From the NCBI GenBank assembly GCA_042663485.1, contig JBHTAF010000003.1: 64,000 bases of DNA. One strand, 5' to 3'. Numbering within the stretch: position 1 is the first letter of the stretch; each line of letters begins with the position of its first letter. This document shows positions 53,884 through 62,922 of the stretch, piece after piece. Both the position numbers and the translations under genes were made by a program. The notes below the pieces were generated by a model. That model worked only from the letters and a program-made list of their open reading frames with translations. It searched no databases and was not told the DNA's origin. The DNA comes from Natronosalvus sp042663485 (GTDB lineage: Archaea; Halobacteriota; Halobacteria; Halobacteriales; Natrialbaceae).

Positions 53884-54357
53884 CTACAGTTCGACGCCGC
53901 TCGGGATCAGGCTCCGGTGACGAAGCAAGTCGCCGTCGTCGTCGTAGACGAGGAACGTGCGTTTGTCGTACTCGACGAACGGTTCGCCGTCGAGGGTTAT
54001 CGTGACGTGGTAGCGCCCGCCGTCGTCGGTCGTGTCCTCGTCGAACCCACGAGCGGCCCGGATGAACTGCAAGACGTCCCGGGCGGGGACGTTGAGCTCG
54101 AGGACGAACTCGCCGGTTACGCGGTTCGTGACGCTGACGACGCCGTCGGTATCTTCGGCGTCGATCGGGCCCTGGAGTCGAAGCGCGGCGTCCGTCTCTC
54201 GGGCTTCGAGTGGCTCGCCATCAGGGCCGGTGAGACGGTCTCGAAGGAGTGTCGCTGGACCGGTGCAGTCGATCGTTACGGCGGGTTTCTTCGGGTCACT
54301 GTCGGTCTCGATCCAGTCGACATTGCTGGCAGACAACGTGAAGTGCTCGCGCTTCAT
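53884..54357 (-). CDS. DUF5793-type haloarchaeal protein
   Basis: 157 residues, soluble and acidic. Starts MKREHFTLSASNVDWIETDS; core PAVTIDCTGPATLLRDRLTG, RVTGEFVLELNVPARDVLQF and YHVTITLDGEPFVEYDKRTF. I recognise the pattern of the DUF5793 group, which is restricted to Halobacteria; function unknown. Seven extra codons upstream are open but the Met-Lys start suits the family. Confidence 0.72.
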   Translation of the reverse strand: MKREHFTLSASNVDWIETDSDPKKPAVTIDCTGPATLLRDRLTGPDGEPLEARETDAALRLQGPIDAEDTDGVVSVTNRVTGEFVLELNVPARDVLQFIRAARGFDEDTTDDGGRYHVTITLDGEPFVEYDKRTFLVYDDDGDLLRHRSLIPSGVEL

Positions 54358-54549
54358 TACGCACCGGCAACTTCGCACTCACGAGGTATGAACGTAACGC
54401 CCATTGTGCGTTTTCTGCACATCTGAACAAGACAGTTCAGTAGGAGATGACGCTGACGTCCGTCGAATTCTCGCATCCGGTACTCGGCAATTGGCCATCT
54501 GATTTAAGACGATACGGCCTCTCCGTAGAAGAGACTGCGAACAGAGACG

Positions 54550-56475
54550 ATGGAACCACACAGCGACACCGATGCTGGGGCCGAACTCGACACCACCGCG
54601 GACACTAACGAGAACGCGAATGCCCCCGCGAGTGACCCATCGTCGGCAACCGACACGAGCGAAGAGAGCGACGACGACGGTCCGACGCCCGCGGGACTCG
54701 AGGACGACACGACAATCCCTCCCGACTCGGCACTCGAGTCCACGTTCGACCAGATTCGACGCACCTTGCATCGAGTGGTCGAGGTGCTACAGGGCTCGCA
54801 CATCGACGTGACGGCCTACGATCCCGAGGCACACGGCCCGCTCGTCACGTTCGACGACGTGAACGGCCTCGAGGAGGTCGATCGCTACTGGGTGAACGCC
54901 CCCTTCTCGTTCGTCGTGATCCAGTACGACGAGGCGGCCAACCACCACCGCTACCGGACGGTCGAACCCACGCTCACCAACGAGGAACGACTCGTGCTCC
55001 AGACGCTGCTCGAGGACGTGCGCGATCCGCTCCTCTACCGACAGACGGACGACGAAGACGTGGAGGAACTGCTTCGATCCACCGTCCGCGAGTACCTCGA
55101 GCGCTACGGCGCGGAGGTCGACATGGCGACGTTCTACCGCCTCTTCTACTACATATTCAGGGACTTTCGAGGCTACGGGCGGCTCGACCCGATCATGCAC
55201 GACCCGCACGTCGAAGACGTCTCCTGTGACGGGTACGATCTCCCCATTTTCGTCTATCACGACCAGTATACGGACGTCGAGACCGACGTCAGCTTCGGCG
55301 AAGACGAACTCGATCGGTTCGTCGTCCGCCTCGCCCAGCACTCCGGACGCCACATCTCCATCGGCGATCCGATGGTCGAGACGACCCTCGAGGACGGCTC
55401 CCGGGCGGAACTCGCCCTCGGGACGGAGGTCACCCCGCGCGGATCGGCGTTCACCATCCGGAAGTACGCTGACGAACCGCTCACGCCGGTCGACCTCGTC
55501 CGGTACGGGACGTTCAGCGTCGAGCAGATGGCCTACCTCTGGCTGGCCATCGAGCACAACAAGAGCCTGCTCTTCGCCGGTGGGACCGCCTCAGGGAAGA
55601 CGACGAGCATGAACGCCATCTCGATGTTCGTCCCACCGCGGTCGAAAGTGCTCACCATCGAGGACACCCGCGAACTTCAGTTACACCACGACAACTGGCT
55701 GTCATCGGTCACTCGCGAGCGCATTCACGAGGGAAAGAACGTCACGATGTACGACCTCCTGCGGTCGGCACTCCGCCACCGCCCCGAGTATATCGTCGTG
55801 GGCGAGGTTCGCGGCGAGGAGGCCATCACGCTCTTCCAGGCGATGAACACCGGTCACACGACCTACTCGACCATGCACGCCGACTCCGTGCAGACGGTCA
55901 TCAATCGGCTCGAGAACGAGCCGATCAACGTCCCCCGGGCGATGGTCCAGAGCCTGGACATCCTCTCGGTGCAGACGCTCACCAGGCTCGGCGGCGAGCG
56001 CGTCCGGCGGAACAAGGTCCTCGCAGAGATCGAGGGCGTCGACCAGCGAACGGGCGAGCTGGACTACTCGACGGCCTACTCCTGGGACGGCGAGACGGAC
56101 ACGTTCACCGCCGAAACCAGCCACGTCGTGACCGAGATTCAACACGAGCGCGGCTGGACCCAGCGGGAGCTTCTGACCGAACGACGAAACCGGGAACGAT
56201 TCCTCGAGTACGCGCTCGAACACGAGATTTCGGACTACCGACGATTCACAGCGCTCGTCAACGAGTACTACGCCGACCAGGAACGCGTGCTCGAGCGGAT
56301 CGAGGACGCGAGCGAGAGCGACGGAGTCGACGGACTCGAGACAAGTGAAACCGGGACCGGCAAACTCGACGGAGTCGACGGAAGCACGAGCGGCGAAACC
56401 GAGACCGGCGAAAGCACGAACGACACGGACGCGACACCGCCGAAGCGAGCGGGCGACTCGCTCGAAACTGAGTGA
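54550..56475 (+). CDS. pilB: type IV pilus/secretion ATPase (PilB/ArlI/TadA family)
   Basis: 641 residues. Walker A SLLFAGGTASGKTTSMNAIS at about residues 338-358, Asp box near VLTIEDTRELQLHHDNW, Walker B PEYIVVGEVRGEE, His box MNTGHTTYSTMHADS. N-terminal 65 residues are acidic and disordered-looking. The enzyme powers pilin assembly at the membrane. It is 28 bp from the platform gene on the same strand. Which of the several haloarchaeal PilB paralogues this is cannot be told. Confidence 0.9.
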   Translation: MEPHSDTDAGAELDTTADTNENANAPASDPSSATDTSEESDDDGPTPAGLEDDTTIPPDSALESTFDQIRRTLHRVVEVLQGSHIDVTAYDPEAHGPLVTFDDVNGLEEVDRYWVNAPFSFVVIQYDEAANHHRYRTVEPTLTNEERLVLQTLLEDVRDPLLYRQTDDEDVEELLRSTVREYLERYGAEVDMATFYRLFYYIFRDFRGYGRLDPIMHDPHVEDVSCDGYDLPIFVYHDQYTDVETDVSFGEDELDRFVVRLAQHSGRHISIGDPMVETTLEDGSRAELALGTEVTPRGSAFTIRKYADEPLTPVDLVRYGTFSVEQMAYLWLAIEHNKSLLFAGGTASGKTTSMNAISMFVPPRSKVLTIEDTRELQLHHDNWLSSVTRERIHEGKNVTMYDLLRSALRHRPEYIVVGEVRGEEAITLFQAMNTGHTTYSTMHADSVQTVINRLENEPINVPRAMVQSLDILSVQTLTRLGGERVRRNKVLAEIEGVDQRTGELDYSTAYSWDGETDTFTAETSHVVTEIQHERGWTQRELLTERRNRERFLEYALEHEISDYRRFTALVNEYYADQERVLERIEDASESDGVDGLETSETGTGKLDGVDGSTSGETETGESTNDTDATPPKRAGDSLETE

Positions 56476-56503
56476 CGCGGAGAGATCGACTGCACCCACA
56501 ATC

Positions 56504-58588
56504 ATGACTCGCGCAAACTTCCTCCCGCTCGCGTTCGCGGTCGTCCTCTGTTCGCCAATCCTGCTCGCAGTCGTCAACCGGGGGGTCGACACGCTCCTCG
56601 CCCGAATAGCGGATCGGCTCTTCGGCCCCTACGTCGAGGAGTTCAGGTCCGAACACCCCGGGAGACAGGACTCGCTTCGAGCGGCACACATCCCGACCAC
56701 CTACCGCGAGTACGGGGCGAAGTCGCTCCTCTACGCCGGCCTGCTCGCCGTCGTCGGCAGTATTCTCGGTATCTACGTCAGCTGGGGACTTCTGCTCGTC
56801 CTCTCGATCGAACCCGCGGTGATGCGCGAGCAACTGCCGGGTGCCCTCTCCTTTCTCGCGAACGTCGCCGGCATCCCGACGCTCTCGGCACTCGAGCTAT
56901 TCGGGCTCTTACTCGTCTCCTGTCTGACCCTCGGCGTGCTCGCCGGCGTCGGCACCTACTGGTTTCGGTGGTGGTACCCGGGCTACGTCGCCGACAACCG
57001 GGCACGACGGATCGAGTACACCCTGCCGTCGACCGTCGCGTTCATTTACGCCCTCTCACAGAGCGGGATGGAGTTTCCGACGGTCGTCCGCATCGTCGCC
57101 GCTCACGACGACACCTACGGGGAGGCCGCGAGCGAGTTTCGCGTCGCCGTCCGGAACATGGACACCTTCGGGACGGACGTGATCACGGCGCTGCAGACGA
57201 TGAGCCGACGTTCCCCGAGCCCCCAGTTCCGCGAGTTCTCCGAAAATCTGATCAGCGTCCTCAAGAGCGGCCACAGCCTCTCGTCGTTCCTCGAGCGCCA
57301 GTATCACGACTATCAGGAGGAGTCGGAGTCCCAGCAAGAACGCATGCTCGACTTGCTCGGCACGCTCGCGGAATCGTACGTCACCGTCCTGGTCGCCGGG
57401 CCGCTGTTTCTCATCACGATCCTGTTCGTCATCGGCATCTCCGTCGGCGACACCCTCGGCCCCCTGCAGGTGTTGATCTACGTCATCCTGCCGTTTGGCA
57501 ATCTGGCCTTCATCGTCTACCTAAGCATGGTCACCGACTCGGTCAACCCCGGCCGAACGATCGACGAAGGCGACGTCGACGACCCGGGACCGTACCAGCA
57601 GGCTCTCGCCCGAACCGACGGTGGACTCCGAAACGACACCTCACCCCCGCCGAACGTCGAGCGAATTCACATCTACAAGCGCCTCCGAGCGGTTCGAGAG
57701 CGACTGGGATCTCCCCTCGAGACGCTGCTCGACCGGCCGGCACGCTCGCTCCTGGTAACGGGACCGATCGCGCTCGGGTTGATCGCCTGGCGGCTCCCCA
57801 AGGCGACGACCGAGGCCGGAATCGACGCGGCCGTCATCGACGACGTCCTGGTCGTCGCCGGCCTCCTCGTGGGGACCACGTTCGCCCTCCTGTACGCGAT
57901 TCATCGACGACGAATCGACGCCGTCGAAGCGGCGATTCCCGACTTCCTCGACCGCCTCGCGAGCGTCAACGAGGCCGGTGTGGCGCTCGTCTCGGCGATC
58001 GGTCGCCTCCGCGAATCGGATCTCGGCGCGCTCGACGTCGAACTCGAACGCATCTGGGCGGACGTCCAGTGGGGGGCCGACCTCGAGACGGCGGTCGTCC
58101 GGTTCGGCGCCCGGGTTCGGACGCGGGCGGCCTCCCGCGTCGTGACGCTCCTCACGGAGGCGATGAACGCCAGCGGAAACCTCGCCACCGTGTTGCGGAT
58201 CGCCGCCCGACAGGCCGCGGCCGATCGACGACTCAAGCGCGCCCGCCAGCAGGCGATGCTCGAGTACATGGTCGTCGTCTACATCTCGTTTCTCGTCTTC
58301 CTGTTCATCATCGCCGTCCTGGCGGGCTACATGCTGCCGACGCTCCAGGCGGCCGCCGTCGAGGGCGGCAGCGAGTCGCTCGAATCGTCCCAGGTCGACG
58401 GGCTGTCGGGACTCGACAACGTCGACGCCGCGACGTACACGCTCCTGTTCTACCACGCGACGCTCATTCAGGGGGCGCTTTCGGGGCTGATCGCCGGGCA
58501 GCTAAGCACAGGAGACGTGAAATCCGGGGTGAAACACGCCGTGGCGATGGTCGCGCTCTCGTTCGTGCTGTTCGCGGTCGTGATCTGA
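56504..58588 (+). CDS. pilC: type IV pilus platform protein (PilC/TadC type) with two T2SSF domains
   Basis: 694 residues and about eight or nine helices. Two type II secretion F domains: SGMEFPTVVRIVAAHDDTYG...PQFREFSENLISVLKSGHSL, and NEAGVALVSAIGRLRESDLG...SRVVTLLTEAMNASGNLATV. It anchors the ATPase and pilins in the membrane. The ATG at 56504 (MTRANFLPLAFAV) is 28 bp after the pilB stop; an in-frame extension into pilB is not credible. The 3' end is triplicated as a 32-bp tandem repeat. No pilin gene follows. Confidence 0.88.
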   Translation: MTRANFLPLAFAVVLCSPILLAVVNRGVDTLLARIADRLFGPYVEEFRSEHPGRQDSLRAAHIPTTYREYGAKSLLYAGLLAVVGSILGIYVSWGLLLVLSIEPAVMREQLPGALSFLANVAGIPTLSALELFGLLLVSCLTLGVLAGVGTYWFRWWYPGYVADNRARRIEYTLPSTVAFIYALSQSGMEFPTVVRIVAAHDDTYGEAASEFRVAVRNMDTFGTDVITALQTMSRRSPSPQFREFSENLISVLKSGHSLSSFLERQYHDYQEESESQQERMLDLLGTLAESYVTVLVAGPLFLITILFVIGISVGDTLGPLQVLIYVILPFGNLAFIVYLSMVTDSVNPGRTIDEGDVDDPGPYQQALARTDGGLRNDTSPPPNVERIHIYKRLRAVRERLGSPLETLLDRPARSLLVTGPIALGLIAWRLPKATTEAGIDAAVIDDVLVVAGLLVGTTFALLYAIHRRRIDAVEAAIPDFLDRLASVNEAGVALVSAIGRLRESDLGALDVELERIWADVQWGADLETAVVRFGARVRTRAASRVVTLLTEAMNASGNLATVLRIAARQAAADRRLKRARQQAMLEYMVVVYISFLVFLFIIAVLAGYMLPTLQAAAVEGGSESLESSQVDGLSGLDNVDAATYTLLFYHATLIQGALSGLIAGQLSTGDVKSGVKHAVAMVALSFVLFAVVI

Positions 58589-58655
58589 GGGTCGAAGTGC
58601 TGTTCGTGGTCGTGGTCTAAGGATCGAAGTGCTGTTCGTGGTCGTGGTCTGAGGG
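58564..58655 (+). repeat. 32-bp tandem triplication of the pilC 3' end
   Basis: Three consecutive copies of about 32 bp (58564-58595, 58596-58627, 58628-58655), each GTGCTGTTCG-GGTCGTG-TCT(G/A)AGG. The first copy encodes the last residues VLFAVVI and the stop; the others repeat the stop codon region outside the gene. Copies differ at few bases, so the duplication is recent. Confidence 0.85.
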
Positions 58656-58695
58656 CCGTCGTGATTCGAGAATAATCGTCGACGGCGAACTCGAG

Positions 58696-59094
58696 TCATT
58701 CCTCGCCAGTCTGGCCGTCCGTGTCGGAATCGTCGACGGTAATACGGCGCGGCTCGACGGGTTCGTCGTTCCCGCCCTTGCCGCCGCCGACTGGAATCTT
58801 CGTCTGCAACTCGCTGGCGAACGACTGGACCCGGTCGAGCAGCGTCTCGACTTCCTGTTCGAACTCCTCGACGGATCGTTCGACGTAGTGGACGCGCCGG
58901 GTCGGGATCCGCCGGATGATGTCGTGGCCCTCCTCGTCCTCGTCGGTCTTGATGATCCAGTGGTCCTGAAAGTACGCGACGTGTTCGTTCGGGATCGTCT
59001 TCCTGACGGTTCCCTCGTCCGGTTCCTCGTAGACGATCGTCGCCTCGCCGAGATCGCGCTGGATCTCGAGATCGTCGTCGACAACGTCGGTCAT
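58696..59094 (-). CDS. conserved haloarchaeal protein, unknown function
   Basis: 132 residues, acidic and soluble. MTDVVDDDLEIQRDLGEATI begins a beta-rich part (YEEPDEGTVRKTIPNEHVAY, FQDHWIIKTDEDEEGHDIIR), then a helical segment (VERSVEEFEQEVETLLDRVQ) likely to form a coiled coil, and a disordered tail. No domain recognised. The longer upstream frame is not conserved-looking. Confidence 0.65.
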   Translation of the reverse strand: MTDVVDDDLEIQRDLGEATIVYEEPDEGTVRKTIPNEHVAYFQDHWIIKTDEDEEGHDIIRRIPTRRVHYVERSVEEFEQEVETLLDRVQSFASELQTKIPVGGGKGGNDEPVEPRRITVDDSDTDGQTGEE

Positions 59095-59284
59095 GGGCGA
59101 ACGTGCGCCACGAGCGGGTGTAGTCATTGTGCTTGCAACGGAACAGACAGCCACCCGCCGAAGTAGTCGATGGGTTCCACGACTTCTGGCGGTGTCGACG
59201 CTGCGCATCGACCGACGCGTTCGAACGGGCCCCTCACGGACAGGAACGAACGTTTTTGGTTCGACGCCACCGACCTCGAGCCAG

Positions 59285-59962
59285 ATGGATAGACGAGGCG
59301 ACGTGGTCGACGTGACTGACGTGACCAGCGTCCAGGAAACCTACGACCGGATCGCCACCCACTTCGCGTCCACGCGCGAGTACGCCTGGCCGGAGGTGGA
59401 GGCGTTCGTCGACGAGTACGTCGAGATCGGAGACGGACACGAAGTCGGCCTCGACCTCGGCTGTGGCAACTGCCGGCACGCCGAGGTGCTCGCCCAGCAC
59501 GTCGAGCGCGTCGTCGGCCTCGACGTCAGCCGCGGATTGCTCGAGACCGGTCGAAACCGCGCCCTCAAGCACGGTTTCTCGGTGGATCTCGTGCAGGGCG
59601 AGGCTGTCTCCCTTCCGCTCCGAGGCAACGCTGTCGACGTCGCCGTCTACGTCGCGACGATTCACCACCTGCCGACCAGGGCAGCGCGGGTAGCCAGCCT
59701 CGACGAACTCGCTCGGGTGCTCGACCCCGGGGGCAGTGCCCTCGTGAGCGCCTGGAGCACCGCCCACGACGCCTTCGAGGAGACCACGGGCTTCGATACA
59801 ACTGTCGAGTGGACGCTCCCCGGTGGCGAGACGGTCGATCGCTTCTACCATATCTACGACCCCGACGAGTTCGAGGCCGATCTCGAGACGAGCGCGCTCG
59901 AAACCGTCTCTCTCGAGATCTCGAGCGGCAACTGCTACGCGGTGGTTCAGCTTCGTTCCTGA
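59285..59962 (+). CDS. class I SAM methyltransferase (Trm9/ABH8-like)
   Basis: 225 residues. Motif I LDLGCGNCRHAEVLAQHV, then VVGLDVSRGLLETGRNRALK, and VDVAVYVATIHHLPTRAARV with LARVLDPGGSALVSAW. The latter pair resembles Trm9, which methylates wobble uridines of tRNA; in a single-gene context this is an inference. The start is MDRRGDVVDVTDVTSVQETY; T-rich ACGTTTTTGG about 32 nt ahead could be the promoter. Confidence 0.83.
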   Translation: MDRRGDVVDVTDVTSVQETYDRIATHFASTREYAWPEVEAFVDEYVEIGDGHEVGLDLGCGNCRHAEVLAQHVERVVGLDVSRGLLETGRNRALKHGFSVDLVQGEAVSLPLRGNAVDVAVYVATIHHLPTRAARVASLDELARVLDPGGSALVSAWSTAHDAFEETTGFDTTVEWTLPGGETVDRFYHIYDPDEFEADLETSALETVSLEISSGNCYAVVQLRS

Positions 59963-60039
59963 CTCGGGTCGGCGATGGCCCGGAGACTGCCGAGAGCGAA
60001 ACCGGTACCGTTTCTCCCTCCCACCGTCTCGAGACTCAT

Positions 60040-60336
60040 ATGGCCGATCTGAATCCGATCGCGAAGCGCATCCACAACGTCTCTCCCAGGCCGGTTCGAC
60101 TCACCCTCGAGGACGGCACCGAGGCCGTGTTCGAGATGGACTGGGTCGAGTTCTTTCAGCAGGAGTTCAAAGCCGAAGGGAGCCGCGAGGACGAACCCGA
60201 CGTCGAGTATCGGTTCGTCTCGAGCGCGGACAACGAGTCCGTCCTCGTCGGTCGCCGGGCGTCGAACGAGGAGGGAGACGAAGCGGACTGGTCGATGGTC
60301 GGACGCGTACTCGAGGCTGAGGCGGCGGACGAGTAG
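60040..60336 (+). CDS. small conserved haloarchaeal protein
   Basis: 98 residues, acidic, soluble. MADLNPIAKRIHNVSPRPVR then a beta-rich middle (LTLEDGTEAVFEMDWVEFFQ) and SSADNESVLVGRRASNEEGD. No family recognised; likely forms a small barrel domain. It lies 77 bp after the methyltransferase on the same strand. Confidence 0.68.
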   Translation: MADLNPIAKRIHNVSPRPVRLTLEDGTEAVFEMDWVEFFQQEFKAEGSREDEPDVEYRFVSSADNESVLVGRRASNEEGDEADWSMVGRVLEAEAADE

Positions 60337-60368
60337 CGTCCGTCACCGCCCGTCGATCTCCTCGATCG

Positions 60369-61241
60369 TCACTCCGGCGGCCCCTGCCACGCCGTCGCGT
60401 CGTCGGCCGGGTCGTAGCCGACGACCTCGCGTGCGTGCTCGAGGTCGAGCCAGCTTCGGTCGCTCGCGCTACGGCCGTAGAAGACGTCGAACTCGCCCCG
60501 TTCGTCGTCAGTCCCGGCTCGAGCGACCTCGGCCCCGCGCTCGAGACAGCGAGCGACCTCCCGGGCGAGGTCTCGACGCGACTGCCACATGCACTTCTGA
60601 CGGGCAACCTGCTCCTCGTAGGCCTCGCTATCGCGTTCGAACTCGCCCCGGTCGACGCCGCGCTCGGCGTCCCCGTAGGGGTGGTCGTACTCCGGGTCGC
60701 GAACCGAACCGATCCGAATCGCGTAGCAGTTCACCCCGTGGGCGTCCGCCGCCAGTTGTCCCATCGCTTCGCCAAAGACCTTGACGACGCCGTAGCGAGA
60801 GTCGGGCCGCGGCGGGGCGGTGTGATCTATTTCGAGGTCGTAATCCGGGCTGTAAATCTCGGGCGCGTTCTGCACCTCGTACATGCCGACCGCGTGGTTC
60901 GACGAGGCGTAGACGACCGTCTCGAGGCCCTCGTTGGCCGCCGCCTCGAGAACGTTTCCGATCGCCTGGCAACTCGCGGCGAATCCCTCGCTCCAGGCAA
61001 GCGAGTTCGACCCCGGGCCGCCGAGGAAGTCGGGCATCCCCAGGTGGATGACGGCGTCCTGTCCGACCATCGCCTCCCGGACGGTCCCGTAGTCGGTGAC
61101 GTCGCCCATCGTCGTTTCGTACTCGGGGTGGGGTTCGATGTCGATCCAGGTGGGCTCGAGGGAGGGGTCGAGTTCGGACTCGAGGTGCTCGCGGAGCGCG
61201 GTGCCGACCGTGCCGTTCGCGCCAGTGACGAGGACGTTCAT
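60369..61241 (-). CDS. extended SDR: NAD-dependent uronate/sugar dehydrogenase-like (Azf type)
   Basis: 290 residues. Rossmann motif MNVLVTGANGTVGTALREHL, catalytic Ser region ETVVYASSNHAVGMYEV and the YxxxK motif SRYGVVKVFGEAMGQLAADA. The group includes uronate dehydrogenases and the haloarchaeal NAD-dependent glucose-6-phosphate dehydrogenase Azf, so it may be one of these; the substrate cannot be told. Start is the ATG at 61241. Confidence 0.8.
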   Translation of the reverse strand: MNVLVTGANGTVGTALREHLESELDPSLEPTWIDIEPHPEYETTMGDVTDYGTVREAMVGQDAVIHLGMPDFLGGPGSNSLAWSEGFAASCQAIGNVLEAAANEGLETVVYASSNHAVGMYEVQNAPEIYSPDYDLEIDHTAPPRPDSRYGVVKVFGEAMGQLAADAHGVNCYAIRIGSVRDPEYDHPYGDAERGVDRGEFERDSEAYEEQVARQKCMWQSRRDLAREVARCLERGAEVARAGTDDERGEFDVFYGRSASDRSWLDLEHAREVVGYDPADDATAWQGPPE

Positions 61242-61373
61242 ACGGGCTGTACGGGTGCCTCGTACAAAGCGTTCCGTGCGAGAGCCTCGATCCTGTGACT
61301 CGTAATGACCCCATCCGTCCATTGCGAATCGCCGCTCGAGTGTTGTGACTCGAGACTGTTTACCAGACAAAGC

Positions 61374-61438
61374 CGCTTTGTTGAAATCGTTCGAAGATGG
61401 TGATCTTTGGCTGCTGAATACAGAACATGAGTTCGGCA
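61374..61438 (+). repeat. left terminal repeat of the second unit
   Basis: CGCTTTGTTGAAATCGTTCG then GATGGTGATCTTTGGCTGCT and GAATACAGAACATGAGTTCG. Shares about two-thirds of bases with 39772-39842. Confidence 0.6.
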
Positions 61439-61521
61439 GAGCGGCAACTAAGCGTGGCTACTATTAGATAGATGATGCGTATGACGGTGGGGATTTGTGT
61501 GTCGCGACCGAACGGTCCGGT

Positions 61522-62544
61522 GTGAACCAGACCGACACCAGCGCACGATCGGAGTCGAAGTCAGAACTCGATACCGTGCGGGCCGCGGCGAGAAGCGGCC
61601 GTAAGTACCTCTCCAGAGGAGCACCGTATCTCCGGCACGGCGTCGAATCGGGTACAGTAACGGCGATTATCGGAGGGACTGGCCTCCTCAGCGGTACCCG
61701 AGCGCTCCTGGCCGGCGAGCGCGAGCGCGGGCTCGCCAGGCTCGTCCTGGGAGCCGGGTTCATGGCGGCCGCACTCGGCCAGCGCCGGTCCCATAGCCGC
61801 GGCGAGGTGCCTGACGTCGAGCAAACTGACGTGGTAGACACGTCGCCCGATCTCGATGCGGTCACCGATGAAACCGGCGACGTCGGCGAGGAAGACCACA
61901 CCACCGGCGAGACGGCCGTGGAGGTCGCTGACACGTCGCCAGAAATCGAGAACGTGGAATCGGGGCTCGAGCCCGAATCTGACGCCGAGTCGGCATCGGT
62001 CGGCCAGCGCGATGTCGTCGACATCGGCGTCGAGAGCGAGGACCTATCGGAGGCAACCGAACGCGAAACGGGGGATGCCGGTGGCGAGGAAGGGGAAAGC
62101 GACGAGACGACGACCGAGGAGGACACTGACGCCGGCGATAGCACCGAAACAGAGGATATCGATCGTCTGGGAGAGGCGGCCTTCGACAGGCAGAGTCGGG
62201 AGGTCCCGGCGCCACAGCGAGCGTTCAACCAGGGCTATCTGGCCCACTCGACCGAGACGTTCTGGGGAATCCGTGCGCGCGACGACGCGGTGTTGATCTC
62301 CATCGATTACGACGCTCTCGAAGGGCGCGACGAGATACAGTACGTTGCCAGCAGTGAAATCGGTCAGGACGTCCGCGAGCTACCGATCCCCGACGCCGTT
62401 CTCAACCACTGGGACGAGGTATTCGGCGGCGGTACCGCCGTCATCGGCGGCGATGACATCCTATTCGTTACGACCGAGGATCTCGCGACTGACGGCCTGC
62501 TACGTATTCTCCCTGCGAAGTGGGCCGACGACCTGTCGACGTAA
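61522..62544 (+). CDS. membrane-anchored acidic protein, passenger of the second unit
   Basis: 340 residues. The N-terminal 90 residues carry basic stretches and two hydrophobic segments (VESGTVTAIIGGTGLLSGTR, ARLVLGAGFMAAALGQRRS). A Glu/Asp/Thr-rich linker of about 115 residues follows, then a globular C-terminal domain (about 205-340; QSREVPAPQRAFNQGYLAHS, EIQYVASSEIGQDVRELPIP, FGGGTAVIGGDDILFVTTED). No family recognised. The open frame starts earlier at a TTG; I choose the GTG at 61522. Flanked by mobile-unit ends. Confidence 0.62.
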   Translation: MNQTDTSARSESKSELDTVRAAARSGRKYLSRGAPYLRHGVESGTVTAIIGGTGLLSGTRALLAGERERGLARLVLGAGFMAAALGQRRSHSRGEVPDVEQTDVVDTSPDLDAVTDETGDVGEEDHTTGETAVEVADTSPEIENVESGLEPESDAESASVGQRDVVDIGVESEDLSEATERETGDAGGEEGESDETTTEEDTDAGDSTETEDIDRLGEAAFDRQSREVPAPQRAFNQGYLAHSTETFWGIRARDDAVLISIDYDALEGRDEIQYVASSEIGQDVRELPIPDAVLNHWDEVFGGGTAVIGGDDILFVTTEDLATDGLLRILPAKWADDLST

Positions 62545-62582
62545 CGATTCGGTTCGACCCCAAGAACCGGTTCCGCGTGAGT

Positions 62583-62635
62583 GTATTCAGCATAGCTGCT
62601 GAAACGTATCTCCGTCAGAGGAGTTCGACAAGACC
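62583..62635 (-). repeat. right terminal repeat of the second unit
   Basis: On the minus strand reads GGTCTTGTCGAACTC, then CTGACGGAGATACGTTTCAG, CAGCTATGCTGAATAC. It matches the inner half of 39772-39842 (TTGTTGAAACCCTC ... GCTGAATAC) with substitutions. Confidence 0.55.
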
Positions 62636-62754
62636 AGTAAATCGAAATCGAAATCCGTGCACTACTCGAGTCCCGATTACTCGAGATCAGGACTCTCAAG
62701 TGTCGTTTGTGCTCGAGAGAGGGCCATCGCTTGAGAGGTGTGTCGTCCACCGGC

Positions 62755-62778
62755 TGCGCGGTTCGGGATTTGAACTCG
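62755..62778 (-). other. tRNA-Gly 3'-end fragment A
   Basis: A 24-bp stretch beginning TGCGCGGTTCGGGATTTG agrees at 22 of 24 positions with the 3' acceptor and T-arm of tRNA-Gly (62923-62946), in the same orientation. It is a truncated tRNA copy, of the kind left at integration sites. Confidence 0.7.
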
Positions 62779-62785
62779 ATGGCAA

Positions 62786-62810
62786 CGCGCGGTCCAGAAT
62801 TTGAACCACC
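62786..62810 (-). other. tRNA-Gly 3'-end fragment B
   Basis: CGCGCGGTCCAGAATTTGAA and five more bases, 19 of 25 identical to the same part of tRNA-Gly. More diverged than fragment A. Confidence 0.55.
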
Positions 62811-62855
62811 TGAAGACGGTCTCACTCACTCCGTTCGTGAGCGTGCGTCTTCCGT

Positions 62856-62877
62856 AGTTCAAATCCCATAATCGCAC
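62856..62877 (+). other. tRNA T-arm fragment C, opposite strand
   Basis: AGTTCAAATCCCATAATCGC is a plus-strand copy of the tRNA 3' end: GTTCAAATCCC is exact to the T-arm and CGCAC matches the acceptor side. It may be the end of another tRNA or an inverted remnant. Confidence 0.4.
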
Positions 62878-62907
62878 ATTTTCTCCTCACGTATTTTCTC
62901 CTCACGT
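62878..62907 (+). repeat. tandem 15-bp direct repeat
   Basis: ATTTTCTCCTCACGT twice in succession (62878-62892 and 62893-62907), between tRNA fragment C and the tRNA gene. Confidence 0.85.
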
Positions 62908-62922
62908 CCGTTCGTCGAAAAG

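Larger units (their letters stand above)
61374..62635. mobile_element. second, decayed transposase-less mobile unit (1.3 kb)
   Basis: The left end (61374-61438) reads CGCTTTGTTGAAATCGTTCG, continuing to GCTGCTGAATACAGAACATG, an approximate copy of the 39772 end. The right end (62583-62635) contains GTATTCAGCA, TGAAACGTATCTCCGT, and GTTCGACAAGACC in the inverted order expected. The unit holds one gene, 61522-62544. The flanking octamers (GACAAAGC and AGTAAATC) match at four of eight positions, so the duplication has decayed or the ends are misplaced. Confidence 0.5.
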
